DNA of 64,000 nt, taken from contig NZ_QXFO01000006.1 of assembly GCF_003584105.1 (NCBI RefSeq), forward strand, positions 235,235 to 299,234, written 5' to 3'. Position numbers and translations under genes: made by a program. The stretch comes from Flagellimonas taeanensis (GTDB lineage: Bacteria; Bacteroidota; Bacteroidia; Flavobacteriales; Flavobacteriaceae). The notes under the pieces are model-generated. The model made no database searches, was not told where the DNA came from, and saw nothing but the letters and a program-made list of their open reading frames with translations. This document shows, one piece after another, positions 37,579 to 46,919 of the stretch (position 1 is the first letter of the stretch; each line of letters starts with the position of its first letter).

Positions 37579-38421
37579 TTAATACCCTGTGCAGGGTTTG
37601 AGCCTATCCATTTGTTGACTGATGGCCACGCCATCTTTCATAAGGGACAGTGGATGAAAATATTTTTCTAACAGGGCGTTCAGTTGGTATAAACGGAACT
37701 TATCCTCATTCCTAAGCTCGGGATATACCTGAAAGAACACAATCAATGTCCTTTCAAATTCTGTATACTTTTCCATCCTTTTGTCAAAATCTGTTTTGCT
37801 TTCGCGATTCATGTCCGGTACTAGTTGGATTACGGCATTCATTTCTTCCACGAACCGCTTGAGTTCCTCCGGTTTGTCCAATATTTCAACACCCGAATAT
37901 TCCAGGTGGTTCACACTACTCATAGCATTGAATAATTCCTCCGTACAGAACATGATGGTGGTGCTGGACATCATCATCGTCAACTGCATCCCGTACAAAT
38001 CGTAGGTCCTCCGACAGTCATTGTCGTTTGCCGTTTCCGCTTTCACCGCTTCCAATTCATTTATGTAGCGCACCATCAGGTAAAAGCATTTGGTATAGGG
38101 GGAGTAGTTGTCCAGATTGGTGATGTACTCGTTATATTTTTGGAATTTGTTTTTAAAAATGGATTTATAAATTGCAAATTCTTCCCTATTTCTATCTTCG
38201 AGAAAACCCTTATAAGGAAGCCTCCAACTATTGGTGTCATCGGAATCACCAAAAATGTCGTTGATGTCATCCATGGTGAGGTTCAGATCATCCATGGGGA
38301 TGCCAAAATCATTGCCATGGTCCGTATCGGTGCCTCCGTCACCCAACTTCTTGTCCTGGGCATTTAGTGTAAGTGAACATATAAGAAGTAGTCCAATAAT
38401 TATAAATACAGGTTGTTTCAT
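37579..38421 (-). CDS. Exported helical protein of unknown function
   Basis: 280 residues, signal peptide ending TLNAQ (about residue 22). An acidic stretch follows (DGGTDTDHGNDFGIPMDDLN) and then a mostly helical body (KSIFKNKFQKYNEYITNLDN, MNRESKTDFDKRMEKYTEF). Cysteines are present in the mature part. It probably is periplasmic or surface-located. It is in the run of exported proteins led by the VWA gene. Family unknown. Confidence 0.7.
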   Translation of the reverse strand: MKQPVFIIIGLLLICSLTLNAQDKKLGDGGTDTDHGNDFGIPMDDLNLTMDDINDIFGDSDDTNSWRLPYKGFLEDRNREEFAIYKSIFKNKFQKYNEYITNLDNYSPYTKCFYLMVRYINELEAVKAETANDNDCRRTYDLYGMQLTMMMSSTTIMFCTEELFNAMSSVNHLEYSGVEILDKPEELKRFVEEMNAVIQLVPDMNRESKTDFDKRMEKYTEFERTLIVFFQVYPELRNEDKFRLYQLNALLEKYFHPLSLMKDGVAISQQMDRLKPCTGY

Positions 38422-38452
38422 TTTTTCTGTTGTTTACTATTACAGGGTAGTC

Positions 38453-39385
38453 TTAAAACCCACCCATGGTTGAATATTCTCCTTTAGTAATGGACATGCT
38501 CTCTGCTTTTAGCTCGGTACATACCATGCTGAAATTGTCCTTTTTCTTCTTGGCCGACTCAAACTTCATTTCCATGAACATAGTGTTCTCGCCAAGTGGC
38601 AATACACTGCTGGGCAAACTTTCTGTGTTGGCAATTCCACCTAAGTACCCCACAGGTGTTTCATTGGTAATCCAAACCTTGGATACTCCATCTTTAGAGG
38701 TGATTTGGTAGCCTTTGCAGTTGTAGCCCAGAATGGTCTTGTCTCCAATGGGAATCACCTTGATGTCCTCCATGGAGTTCTTGCCCTTTTCTTCCATTTT
38801 TTTGGTCAGCTTTTCAATGTTTTTTTTGCCTGCAGGGATTTTCATGGCCATTTTTTGTTTGCCATCGTCAGTGAACATCACCATGGCCTGGTTTTCCATA
38901 TCCATGACCGTGATGCTATTTGTTCTGCCGTCGTTGTACCTGTTGCCAAAATAGCGTTGGCCCGGTTCCATCCAATAGTGTATCTCGGTCTCCTCTTTTT
39001 GGGTGGTGATCTTCATGGTGGCCCTGTATGAGAATTCATAGATGTCCGGAATGCCCTTCAGACCTCCGCCGCCCAGAAGTCCGGCCATTTTTTTCTGCAT
39101 GGCAGCTTCCTTGGCTTGGTTCTGTTGTTTTGTTGAATCAAGGTTTTTCTCGGTTTCCCCTATTTCCTTGGTGTTGGCATTTTCGTTCTTCTTGCCCTTT
39201 TTCCCTTTTGTGATGGAATCGATGGTGTTGTCCGTTCCTTTGGAAACTTCTTCGTCCGTGCGGTTCAGGATGGTGCGCTCCGCAGCATTTTCAGCAGCTT
39301 TTTTGAGTTTTTTTAAGAACTGTGCCTGTGAAGACACAGCAAAACACAGCACCAGTAGGGTTGTTATCACTGTTTTTGTTTTCAT
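38453..39385 (-). CDS. Exported DUF4412 domain protein
   Basis: 310 residues, signal peptide ending SSQAQ (about residue 22). A charged, low-complexity stretch (ITKGKKGKKNENANTKEIGE) leads to a domain with MEPGQRYFGNRY, MVMFTDDGKQKMAMKIPAG, YNCKGYQITSKDGVSKVWIT and NETPVGYLGG, which fits DUF4412. DUF4412 proteins are small secreted proteins of unknown role in Bacteroidota. It is the first gene of the minus-strand run down to the VWA protein, so its upstream region probably holds the operon promoter. Confidence 0.8.
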   Translation of the reverse strand: MKTKTVITTLLVLCFAVSSQAQFLKKLKKAAENAAERTILNRTDEEVSKGTDNTIDSITKGKKGKKNENANTKEIGETEKNLDSTKQQNQAKEAAMQKKMAGLLGGGGLKGIPDIYEFSYRATMKITTQKEETEIHYWMEPGQRYFGNRYNDGRTNSITVMDMENQAMVMFTDDGKQKMAMKIPAGKKNIEKLTKKMEEKGKNSMEDIKVIPIGDKTILGYNCKGYQITSKDGVSKVWITNETPVGYLGGIANTESLPSSVLPLGENTMFMEMKFESAKKKKDNFSMVCTELKAESMSITKGEYSTMGGF

Positions 39386-39413
39386 TTTATTTGATTTTAG
39401 TATACTTGTGGGA

Positions 39414-39707
39414 TTACTGTTTTCTTATTTTTATCAATTTGATGACTTTATCCTTTTCCAAAATATTAAGTGAATAGATGCCTTTTTTTAGGTGGTCTAT
39501 GCTCATATAAATCTTATTGTCCTTAAAGGGTTCTTTTGGTCCGGTTGTATCCTCCATAATTGTCTCTATGATTTTGTTAAAACCAACAAAGGCCTTCCAA
39601 TTCGTTGGGGATAAAAGTAGCGGCACTGGATTCGGACGAATACCACATATTTGCCAAAGGATGCAATAAAACGGACAATCCCTAAAAAGCGTAGTATTTT
39701 CAGACAT
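39414..39707 (-). CDS. Small protein with sorting-signal-like tail, possibly a remnant
   Basis: 97 residues. The C-terminus DHLKKGIYSLNILEKDKVIK resembles the last strands of T9SS type A sorting domains. There is no convincing signal peptide or body domain in front. An internal start near 39557 would leave only 48 residues. It could be the leftover end of a larger secreted protein or a chance frame. Low confidence as an active gene. Confidence 0.3.
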   Translation of the reverse strand: MSENTTLFRDCPFYCILWQICGIRPNPVPLLLSPTNWKAFVGFNKIIETIMEDTTGPKEPFKDNKIYMSIDHLKKGIYSLNILEKDKVIKLIKIRKQ

Positions 39708-39754
39708 CGTAAAATACGTGTCCGTAATTTTTACATTTGGTAAACTGGGTAAGG

Positions 39755-42700
39755 CTATAGGTTGGAAGAGAACTCACTCGGGGTATACCCATGGATTTCC
39801 TTGAAACATTTGATGAAGTAAGAAGGTGTATTAAAACCTACCTGATAGGCAATTTCAGAAACTGTTGCATCTGATTTTTTAAGGAGTTCCGCTGCCAATT
39901 TTAGGCGTTCGTTGCGGATGAATTCTGAGGGGGTCATCCCAATAATGGCCTTTAGTTTACGGTGCAATTGCCGTTCGCTCATATGCATCAAACCACAAAA
40001 GGATTCATTGTTGAATTCCGTGTCGGTGATGTGCTCGTCCAATATACTTTTCAAGCGCTTTAAAAATTCAGCTTCGGTATTGGTAATGGCCAAATCAGGA
40101 TTGATGCTAAATGTGCTTTTGTAATGTTCGGCCAAGCGTTTTTGGGCATCAATGAGTTTTTCGGTTCTAATTTTTAGTTTTTCGGTATTGAATGGCTTGG
40201 TAATATAGGCATCGGCCCCTGTCTTAAATCCCTGTATCTCGTTTTCCTCTCCCACTTTGGCAGTCAACAAGATTACGGGAATGTGGCTGGTCAGTGCGTT
40301 TTGTTTGATTTCATCGCAAAGTTCAAACCCGTTTTTAATGGGCATCATCACATCACTGATTATTAGGCTGGGGAGATGTTTTTGCGCCAAATCAACGCCT
40401 GTCTTCCCGTTATCTGCTTCCAATATTTGATATTCATCTTCAAAATTTGAAGCAATAAACATCCGGACATCCGCCGTGTCATCAACAATCAACAATTGGG
40501 GCAGATTTTTGCTTTCTTTGACAGCCCGGGGCACCTTTGCAACGGTATCGGTTTGAAAATTATCTGTATTTGTCTGCATTGTTTGCCCAATATTCGGCAC
40601 ACTGCCTTCCATTGATGTAGATTGCTCCACGGGAATATGTAGCGTAAACTGTATTTTGGAATCTTCCATTGTATTGGCCGTAATGGTGCCTTGGGCCAAT
40701 TCCACCAACTCCTTGACCAATGCCAGTCCAATACCTACACCTTCCGAGGTTTCATTGCCTTGGTAGAACCGCTCAAAAAACCTTGATGGATTTTTGCTGT
40801 TCAGATGCTCGGTTTCGTTTTCCACAATCAAGACCAAGTCTCCGTTATGTTTATTTGCACGGATGGACACATCACTGTTTTCAGGCGCATACTTGATGGC
40901 ATTTGAAAGGAGGTTGGACACGGTTTTTTCCATCATATCCCTGTCAAACCAACAATCATCCAAACCCTGAATGGTACTTCGTATGGAAATTTTTCTGTCT
41001 TGGGCCTTGTATTGAAAAGCCTCCACAAGTTGCATCAATAGTGCCTTTAAATTGCCTTGGGTGAGATTGAGCCTTCGTTGTCCAGAATCCAATATGGAGA
41101 TGTCCATCATCTGGTTGATCAGTTCCACAAGTCGGTCGGTATATTGCTTGACCAGGCCGAGTTCTTTTTTGTCGCTTTCTGTCAAGTTGGGTTTCTTCAA
41201 TTGGTTTTCAACAGGGCCCGCAATCAGGGTAAGCGGTGTACGGAACTCGTGGGAGATGTTGGCATACAGATTGGTCTTGAGTTCATCCAATTTTTTGAGG
41301 CGATGTGTTTCTTCGTGTTCCAATCGCAATTGGTTTTTTAGGTTCCACCGCCATTTCAAGTAATAATATAAAAGATAACCGAGCAGTAAAATTAAAAGTG
41401 CATACATTGTCCTGGCAAGGTTGGTTGCGTACCAGGGTTTTAAAATGGTGAACGAATATGATGTAGGCTCAATGCCCCAAACACCATCATAATTGCTGGA
41501 CAATACCTCAAATTTATAATCATTTGGTGGCAGGTTGGTATAATGTGCCTCGTTGTTGTTGCCAGCATCAATCCAGTTACCATCGTTGTTGACAAGTCGG
41601 TATTTGTATTGACTCAGCTCTGGCTGTGAAAACTGCAGGGATGCAAAAGTAAACGACACCGTATTTTGGTCGTGTTGTAATTTCAATCCATCCTCTAATG
41701 GACGTTCTTCATTGAAGACCTCCATTTTGGTAATGACCGTTTTGGGACGGGACGGATTTGTTTCAAGCTGTTTTGGGTCAAACCAATTAAGCCCCTTTAT
41801 TCCCCCAAAATACAGGATGCCATTTGCATCTTTGTGATAAGCTCCTGCGTTGAATTCGTAGGACTGTAGTCCAAAGTAGTTGCTATAGTTTGCAATTGCC
41901 GATATGGTCCCGTTTTCAATGTTTAACTTGGTGATGCCCCTATTGGAGCTCAACCATAAATTTCCATCGGAATCTGATAAAATCCCATAAATGATATCAT
42001 TGGGCAGACCATCTTTTTTGGTATAGGTGGTTACAGTACCTTTCTTTATATCGAATGCCTTTAATCCATTGCCGTTTGTCCCTACCCAAAGCACAGTATC
42101 ATCGTAATGCAAAGAAAAAATTCTATCAGGTATTCCATCAATCTTGGAAAACTTGTTCTCTTTGGTGTCCAACTTGTATAATCCGTCAAATTCCGTCCCT
42201 ACCCAAAGGGTATTTGTGTCACCCTGCGCAATGGTGTTGATATCTTGCTCAATGGTACTGATATAATAATTTGAAGCCAGGTTTGAATATTCAGAGGTAA
42301 ATTGCTTAACAATGCCTTTGTGCTTATCAAACTGTAGCAGACCACGGTTGGTGCAAAGCCACATATTGTCGGTAGCATCTTTAAAGATCTTCAGGACTGT
42401 AAAGGGCGCCGTTTCTTCAAAAGAGGTTATTTTTCCGTTGGCATCCATCATTTGGAGTCCATTGTTTAGATGCCCTATCCATAAGTTTCCACTATCGTAA
42501 AACAAACTCGCAATCCTATCTCCCAAAAGATCGGAATTGGCAGTTGTATATGTGAAAAACTCTTGGTCGTATGGATTTATTTTCGTCAATCCTTTGCCTT
42601 CTGTACCTACCCATATAGCGTTTTTGTCATCTGTGGTTATAGCTCTTATGACATCAATATTGACATTATGAGGCACTTGGTCGTCAGTCAATACATTGAA

Positions 42701-43690
42701 TTTTGTCAAATACGCATCGTAATAACACACACCGGCACCTTGCGTTCCTATCCAAATGGTCCCGGCACTGTCTTCATGTAAAAAATACAAAGAATTGGAA
42801 CCCAAGGCATTTGGATCCTTCTTGCTATCGGTGAAATTTTGGATGGTTTTTAAATTGAAATCAACCAGGTACATGCCGTGCCTTTCTGTGGTAATCCATA
42901 GTCGATCCTGTTTATCAACCAACAAATCCTTAACGATTAAATCCCAGGGAATGGGAAAACCATCAAAACCTGCAAACGATTCAAATCCCTTATCATTTGG
43001 AGTTTTTAAATAGAGTCCTTTTTCATAGCTTCCAAGAAAAATAGTCCCCGCTTCGGACTTGGCAAATCGGCTGAATATGGTCTCTGGGGCGAGCTCAACA
43101 AACGTATAATCATTATCCTTTATCTCAATGATGCCGTCATCGGTAGTGGCCAAAATGGTCTTGTTGTCCGTTTCAACAAAGCTGCAAACTGCAAAATGCC
43201 GGTCTTCAGGTTTTAAAATTTGAATTGTATCCTTGGTTTGGTGGTCAATTTTGAAAAGTCCCTCGCCATAAGTGCCGATATAGTAATTGTGTTTTTTGTC
43301 CTGGGCAATTGTGATTACCTGCTCAAATTTTGAAACTTCTTGAAAACTATCTGTTTTTTGTTGGTAGCGATTCAATTTTCCAGAGCTTGCCACCACCCAT
43401 AAAATGCCCGCTCTATCGACGAACACTTCCCCCGATATGTACTTTACTTCCCGCTTTGCATCACTGGTGGGAATATTGTAGTGTGTAAATTCCCGTCCGT
43501 CATATTTATTGAGGCCATCCTCCGTATTGAACCATATAAAACCGACACTGTCCTGGGCAATGCTCATCACACTGTTCTGGGACAGGCCATCCTCAACGGT
43601 CAATTGCTTAAACGTTACCTGTTTACTGACCTGTGAAAAAGCAGTCTGGAAAAAAATCCATATAAATAGTAATGTTAGCTTACGTTTCAA
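39755..43690 (-). CDS. Hybrid two-component sensor-regulator (propeller, kinase, receiver, AraC)
   Basis: 1311 residues; the start is a TTG at 43688-43690, preceded by an in-frame stop two codons upstream. Signal peptide ends AFSQ. Many propeller repeats follow (DGLSQNSVMSIAQDSVGFIW, GLNKYDGREFTHY). Then come a Y_Y_Y domain (YKYRLVNNDGNWIDAGN), one membrane helix, HisKA with ANISHEFRTPLTLI, HATPase with GVGIGLALVKELV, a receiver with Asp in LIISDVMMP and Lys in YITKPFN, and a C-terminal AraC domain (VSEIAYQVGFNTPSYFIKCF). It senses a periplasmic sugar and activates polysaccharide-use genes. No SusCD pair is next to it here, so its target is elsewhere or beyond recognition. Confidence 0.95.
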   Translation of the reverse strand: MKRKLTLLFIWIFFQTAFSQVSKQVTFKQLTVEDGLSQNSVMSIAQDSVGFIWFNTEDGLNKYDGREFTHYNIPTSDAKREVKYISGEVFVDRAGILWVVASSGKLNRYQQKTDSFQEVSKFEQVITIAQDKKHNYYIGTYGEGLFKIDHQTKDTIQILKPEDRHFAVCSFVETDNKTILATTDDGIIEIKDNDYTFVELAPETIFSRFAKSEAGTIFLGSYEKGLYLKTPNDKGFESFAGFDGFPIPWDLIVKDLLVDKQDRLWITTERHGMYLVDFNLKTIQNFTDSKKDPNALGSNSLYFLHEDSAGTIWIGTQGAGVCYYDAYLTKFNVLTDDQVPHNVNIDVIRAITTDDKNAIWVGTEGKGLTKINPYDQEFFTYTTANSDLLGDRIASLFYDSGNLWIGHLNNGLQMMDANGKITSFEETAPFTVLKIFKDATDNMWLCTNRGLLQFDKHKGIVKQFTSEYSNLASNYYISTIEQDINTIAQGDTNTLWVGTEFDGLYKLDTKENKFSKIDGIPDRIFSLHYDDTVLWVGTNGNGLKAFDIKKGTVTTYTKKDGLPNDIIYGILSDSDGNLWLSSNRGITKLNIENGTISAIANYSNYFGLQSYEFNAGAYHKDANGILYFGGIKGLNWFDPKQLETNPSRPKTVITKMEVFNEERPLEDGLKLQHDQNTVSFTFASLQFSQPELSQYKYRLVNNDGNWIDAGNNNEAHYTNLPPNDYKFEVLSSNYDGVWGIEPTSYSFTILKPWYATNLARTMYALLILLLGYLLYYYLKWRWNLKNQLRLEHEETHRLKKLDELKTNLYANISHEFRTPLTLIAGPVENQLKKPNLTESDKKELGLVKQYTDRLVELINQMMDISILDSGQRRLNLTQGNLKALLMQLVEAFQYKAQDRKISIRSTIQGLDDCWFDRDMMEKTVSNLLSNAIKYAPENSDVSIRANKHNGDLVLIVENETEHLNSKNPSRFFERFYQGNETSEGVGIGLALVKELVELAQGTITANTMEDSKIQFTLHIPVEQSTSMEGSVPNIGQTMQTNTDNFQTDTVAKVPRAVKESKNLPQLLIVDDTADVRMFIASNFEDEYQILEADNGKTGVDLAQKHLPSLIISDVMMPIKNGFELCDEIKQNALTSHIPVILLTAKVGEENEIQGFKTGADAYITKPFNTEKLKIRTEKLIDAQKRLAEHYKSTFSINPDLAITNTEAEFLKRLKSILDEHITDTEFNNESFCGLMHMSERQLHRKLKAIIGMTPSEFIRNERLKLAAELLKKSDATVSEIAYQVGFNTPSYFIKCFKEIHGYTPSEFSSNL

Positions 43691-43915
43691 TTTTTACTTT
43701 AGTCTAGTTAAATGGCTCGTTAAGGTAATCGATTTACATAAGAAATTTAAATCAGGTAAGTCTGATCTGTATTTGAAGGAACCAACCCAGTTTGCCGCAA
43801 ACCATATCGCATCCCGATATTGTCGCTTTCAGTTGAAATTCTGGTTTCATCCATAAAATAAAGGGAGTACCGTCCGTGGTAGATACTGTTGGGGCCTCGC
43901 TATCCAAATGGTCTT

Positions 43916-44983
43916 TTAGCCAAAAAATTGTTTTGCTTTTTTACTGACCATCAGGACCAAAGCGCAAATCACCGTAACAAAAAACACGGATCCAAGAATA
44001 ACTTGGTAAAGGGAAAGGGAGTGATGGTAATATCTGCTCAGGCCATACCCTGTGACACTACCGTAGAGTAAAATGGAGTGGAGAATATAGATGGCCAATG
44101 TATTCTGGCCAATTTTAAGCACAATTTTATGTCTAAAGAAATTTCTCAAGCAAATGAAGATTGCAAAAACCAAAAGGACCACACCCAAACGGGCAAAAAG
44201 GTAACTTTTTTCAAGAGCCCCGTGAAAAACCTCTATATCAACCAAGTTTCCAAGATCCTTTATGAATTCGTAGGATTGGAAGATCAGCAGCAAACCCATG
44301 GACAAGATGATCAGAAGGGCTTTCTGATAAAACCCCTGCTTAATGAGATTAGAATGGAAAAATCCAGAAATACAAGCACCTGCCGTTGCAAAGCCAAACC
44401 AGGGTGCCATTGTAAAGACCGAACCGTTTTCCCTTGTAAGGTAATTGGAAATGCCTATCGGCAGAAAGTTGTACTCCCCCTGGTTTATTGCTCCACTAAA
44501 AATGAAAAGGAAAATGGTAATCGACCCCAATAAAGTTTGGAAAATATACCTGTTGAGCCTGTAGGTCATCAAATATAGAACAACAATCAATATCATAGAG
44601 AGTCCTAAACATTGGAGAACATGGACGATATCGAAACTCGGGTTGATGGAACCTTTCCACAATAGTCCAAACTTGATCTGCAATATATACCCTATGACAA
44701 TGAGCAGTCCTCCTCTTCTGATTCCTTTCTTTACACGGGGATTTGACCATCCCATTCCATAATTGCCGAAGAGCAAATATGTGAATATAAATCCCGATAC
44801 GGTAAAGAACACGGGGGCGGTGACTCCCCTAAGGTAAGCCCATGCGTAATAAACAGGGCCTCCTTCTTCCCGATAGCTATTTACCAATAACGCGGACACA
44901 AAGTGTCCTTGAAGCATCATCAGAATGGCCCAAGCACGAAGTGCATCAATGAAATATAGCCGTTCAGAATTGGTTTTGCCCAT
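43916..44983 (-). CDS. Acyltransferase-like membrane protein (DUF1624/HGSNAT-type)
   Basis: About 355 residues from ATG 44981-44983; a TTG start 33 bases upstream is possible. At least nine hydrophobic segments. The start of the domain, RLYFIDALRAWAILMMLQGH, is the signature of the DUF1624/heparan-alpha-glucosaminide N-acetyltransferase-like and acyltransferase-3-like membrane families. The conserved His in LQGHF is a candidate catalytic residue. It probably transfers an acyl group to a sugar or envelope component. It stands alone, downstream of the hybrid sensor but with a 225-base gap. Confidence 0.75.
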   Translation of the reverse strand: MGKTNSERLYFIDALRAWAILMMLQGHFVSALLVNSYREEGGPVYYAWAYLRGVTAPVFFTVSGFIFTYLLFGNYGMGWSNPRVKKGIRRGGLLIVIGYILQIKFGLLWKGSINPSFDIVHVLQCLGLSMILIVVLYLMTYRLNRYIFQTLLGSITIFLFIFSGAINQGEYNFLPIGISNYLTRENGSVFTMAPWFGFATAGACISGFFHSNLIKQGFYQKALLIILSMGLLLIFQSYEFIKDLGNLVDIEVFHGALEKSYLFARLGVVLLVFAIFICLRNFFRHKIVLKIGQNTLAIYILHSILLYGSVTGYGLSRYYHHSLSLYQVILGSVFFVTVICALVLMVSKKAKQFFG

Positions 44984-45380
44984 TAAATTGTCGGCGGGGT
45001 CATTCTTTTGCTCCAATGTTTCTGCGTTGATCGGGTTGAAAGCACAATATGCGAAAAACGGTCATGGTATACCTCCAAAAATGGAAAAATGTGAGCAGTA
45101 AAATTTTGAATAGGCCCCTGCCCCCCTTTTATCTGTATATCGACCAGGCAAAAGTCAAAATCAAATTGTTGGCCTTTTTTGGTTACTTGCAGCATATTAA
45201 TTTCCTGACCCCAATGTCATTCACAGACTTTGCATGACTTTGCTGAACTTTTACCCCAACACCCTCTCAGTAATAATTTTAGTGCGGTCCAAGAGTTTTT
45301 GGAACAGTTTCTATTGGAAACTGTTGGGTAACGTCAAAGAAGATGCATAGATGATTTATATCCACAAGTTGTTATCTTTT

Positions 45381-45445
45381 AAGTGAACAATACTGGTCGG
45401 ACTGCCCTTTAACCTCAATCGTTCATACCTAAAATTACAACAATC
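45381..45445 (+). repeat. Dispersed repeat of about 66 bp, copy 2
   Basis: Second copy of the element at 31543-31610, same orientation, sharing ACCTAAAATTACAACAATC near its end. It is 140 bases before the second copy of the 124-bp repeat, so two dispersed repeat families meet in this one gap. Confidence 0.65.
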
Positions 45446-45522
45446 TGTGCACCAGTGTGCACACCTTATTGTACACCAAAAACTTGGTTTCAAATGATAT
45501 CAAATGGTATCATAAAAAATGA

Positions 45523-45556
45523 AAAGCACTGATAATCATTCAATTAACAGTGCTTT
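45523..45556 (-). terminator. Hairpin with T-run, likely terminator of the pilus-like operon
   Basis: Arms AAAGCACTG (45523-45531) and CAGTGCTTT (45548-45556), 16-base loop. Read on the minus strand, the second arm runs into TTTTCATTTTTTATG. It lies about 220 bases past the stop of the GspF gene, which it may end. Confidence 0.55.
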
Positions 45557-45584
45557 GTTTCTGCCTATATGGCGGTTCGTCGGG

Positions 45585-45708
45585 ATGACTGGAAGAAATT
45601 TGAAAATTCAACATGCTAACAATCAATATTTTACACTAGCCTAAAAAACTGATTAACCGAACTCTAAACTGTAATCAAAACAGTACATTCAGTGGCAAAA
45701 CTTATGGA
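45585..45708 (+). repeat. Dispersed 124-bp repeat, copy 2
   Basis: Gap-free match to 18257-18380 (about 19 differences over 124 bases). It lies between the GspF stop and the hairpin at 45523. Shared blocks are GATTAACCGAACTCTAAACT and CATTCAGTGGCAAAACTTAT. Neither copy has inverted ends or a transposase nearby. Confidence 0.75.
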
Positions 45709-45776
45709 TGCTTTGCGGGTATAAATATATGAATTTTTGGACACGATCATTTTTTCAAATACAAAATGAATGTGTG

Positions 45777-46916
45777 TCACCCTCCCAGAACACTGCTCAA
45801 TCGGAACATTGGCAGGTACATGGAAACCAAGATGACCCCTACAAAAAAACCGATGAGGACGATGATCAAGGGTTCCATCAAGGCGGAGAGCAGCTTTGAT
45901 TTTTGCTGCACCTCAAGGGCATACTGCTGGTTGAGCTTTTCGAAGATATACTCCGTTTGATTGGTCTCCTCCGCCACCTTGATGAGTGCGGTCATCTTAT
46001 TGTCGAATATTTTGCCCTCTTTCATACTCGCATGTAGGCTTACCCCTTGCATGATCCTTGTTTCCATGTGATCTAAGGCATCTTGCAGTGGATAGAACCG
46101 GATCATCCGTTTGACCATCTGGATACTGTTCAAAAGAGGTACCTTGGAGGAGGTCAACAACGCCACGGCCTGTGTAAACTGTGCCAAATAGATGGACCGC
46201 ACAAAATTGCCCACATAGGGAAGCTTTAAAGTAATATAATCTTTTTTCCGTTTCAAACTTTCCCTATAGAAAATGGGCTTTCGGAGCAGGGTCAAAACAA
46301 TCAGTACAATTATTGCGACCCCCCCATAATCACCGATAAAATTGGACACCGCAATGATCCATCGGGTGATGGTAGGCAGTTCCACTTTGTTCTGCCTAAA
46401 AATATCCTCGAACATGGGCACCACCATCCGCAGCATAAAGATGACCACAAGGATTGCCGTACAAAGGATGATCATCGGATAGGTAAGTGCGTTGATCAGG
46501 TTCCTGCGCTGTTCATTCTTCTGTGCAAAAAAAATGGACAGTTCATGAAAAATGGCCGTCAGGTTGCCACTCTCCTCCCCTATCTGTACCGAGTAATATT
46601 CGTATTCGGTAAACTCCTTCAACGACCTCAATATCTGGGAAAAGCTTCTACCGCCATCCAGAGCCTCCAGCATTTGGGCGTAGAAGGTCCTGAGCTTTTC
46701 TTTATTTTGGTTTTCCCTTAAAATATCCAATGCTTCCCGAAGCTGGACACCAGCCTTCAAAAGAATGGACAGTTCTCCATAAAAGTCCTCCTTGCGCTTA
46801 TTGTTGAAAAATGTACCGAAAAGAACAATCTCTTTCTGCAGCCATTTTTCCACACCTTGTTTGGTATCGGTCGACGAAACTTTGGTATCCAGTGATTGTT
46901 CCAATTTAAATCCCAT
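45777..46916 (-). CDS. GspF/PilC-type inner-membrane platform protein
   Basis: 379 residues. Two T2SSF domains: the first with LSILLKAGVQLREALDILRE, the second with AVALLTSSKVPLLNSIQMVK, each followed by membrane helices (PMIILCTAILVVIFMLRMVV; MEPLIIVLIGFFVGVILVS). This is the platform protein of type II secretion or type IV pilus assembly, which works with a GspE/PilB ATPase. No such ATPase is in the window. It is the last gene of the minus-strand pilus-like operon, 4 bases after the second pseudopilin gene. Confidence 0.93.
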   Translation of the reverse strand: MGFKLEQSLDTKVSSTDTKQGVEKWLQKEIVLFGTFFNNKRKEDFYGELSILLKAGVQLREALDILRENQNKEKLRTFYAQMLEALDGGRSFSQILRSLKEFTEYEYYSVQIGEESGNLTAIFHELSIFFAQKNEQRRNLINALTYPMIILCTAILVVIFMLRMVVPMFEDIFRQNKVELPTITRWIIAVSNFIGDYGGVAIIVLIVLTLLRKPIFYRESLKRKKDYITLKLPYVGNFVRSIYLAQFTQAVALLTSSKVPLLNSIQMVKRMIRFYPLQDALDHMETRIMQGVSLHASMKEGKIFDNKMTALIKVAEETNQTEYIFEKLNQQYALEVQQKSKLLSALMEPLIIVLIGFFVGVILVSMYLPMFRLSSVLGG

Positions 46917-46919
46917 AGC

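Larger units (their letters stand above)
45017..45584. other. Intergenic region with repeat and hairpin, no firm gene
   Basis: The gap between the acyltransferase-like gene and the GspF gene, including the second 124-bp repeat that follows, is about 760 bases. No convincing gene; small frames on both strands lack any recognisable domain. It holds the dispersed repeat at 45381-45445 and the hairpin at 45523-45556. Confidence 0.55.

Noticed and set aside
44983..45195. 70-aa minus-strand frame upstream of the acyltransferase-like gene
   Set aside because: Overlaps the probable 5' region of the acyltransferase gene and shows no conserved pattern.
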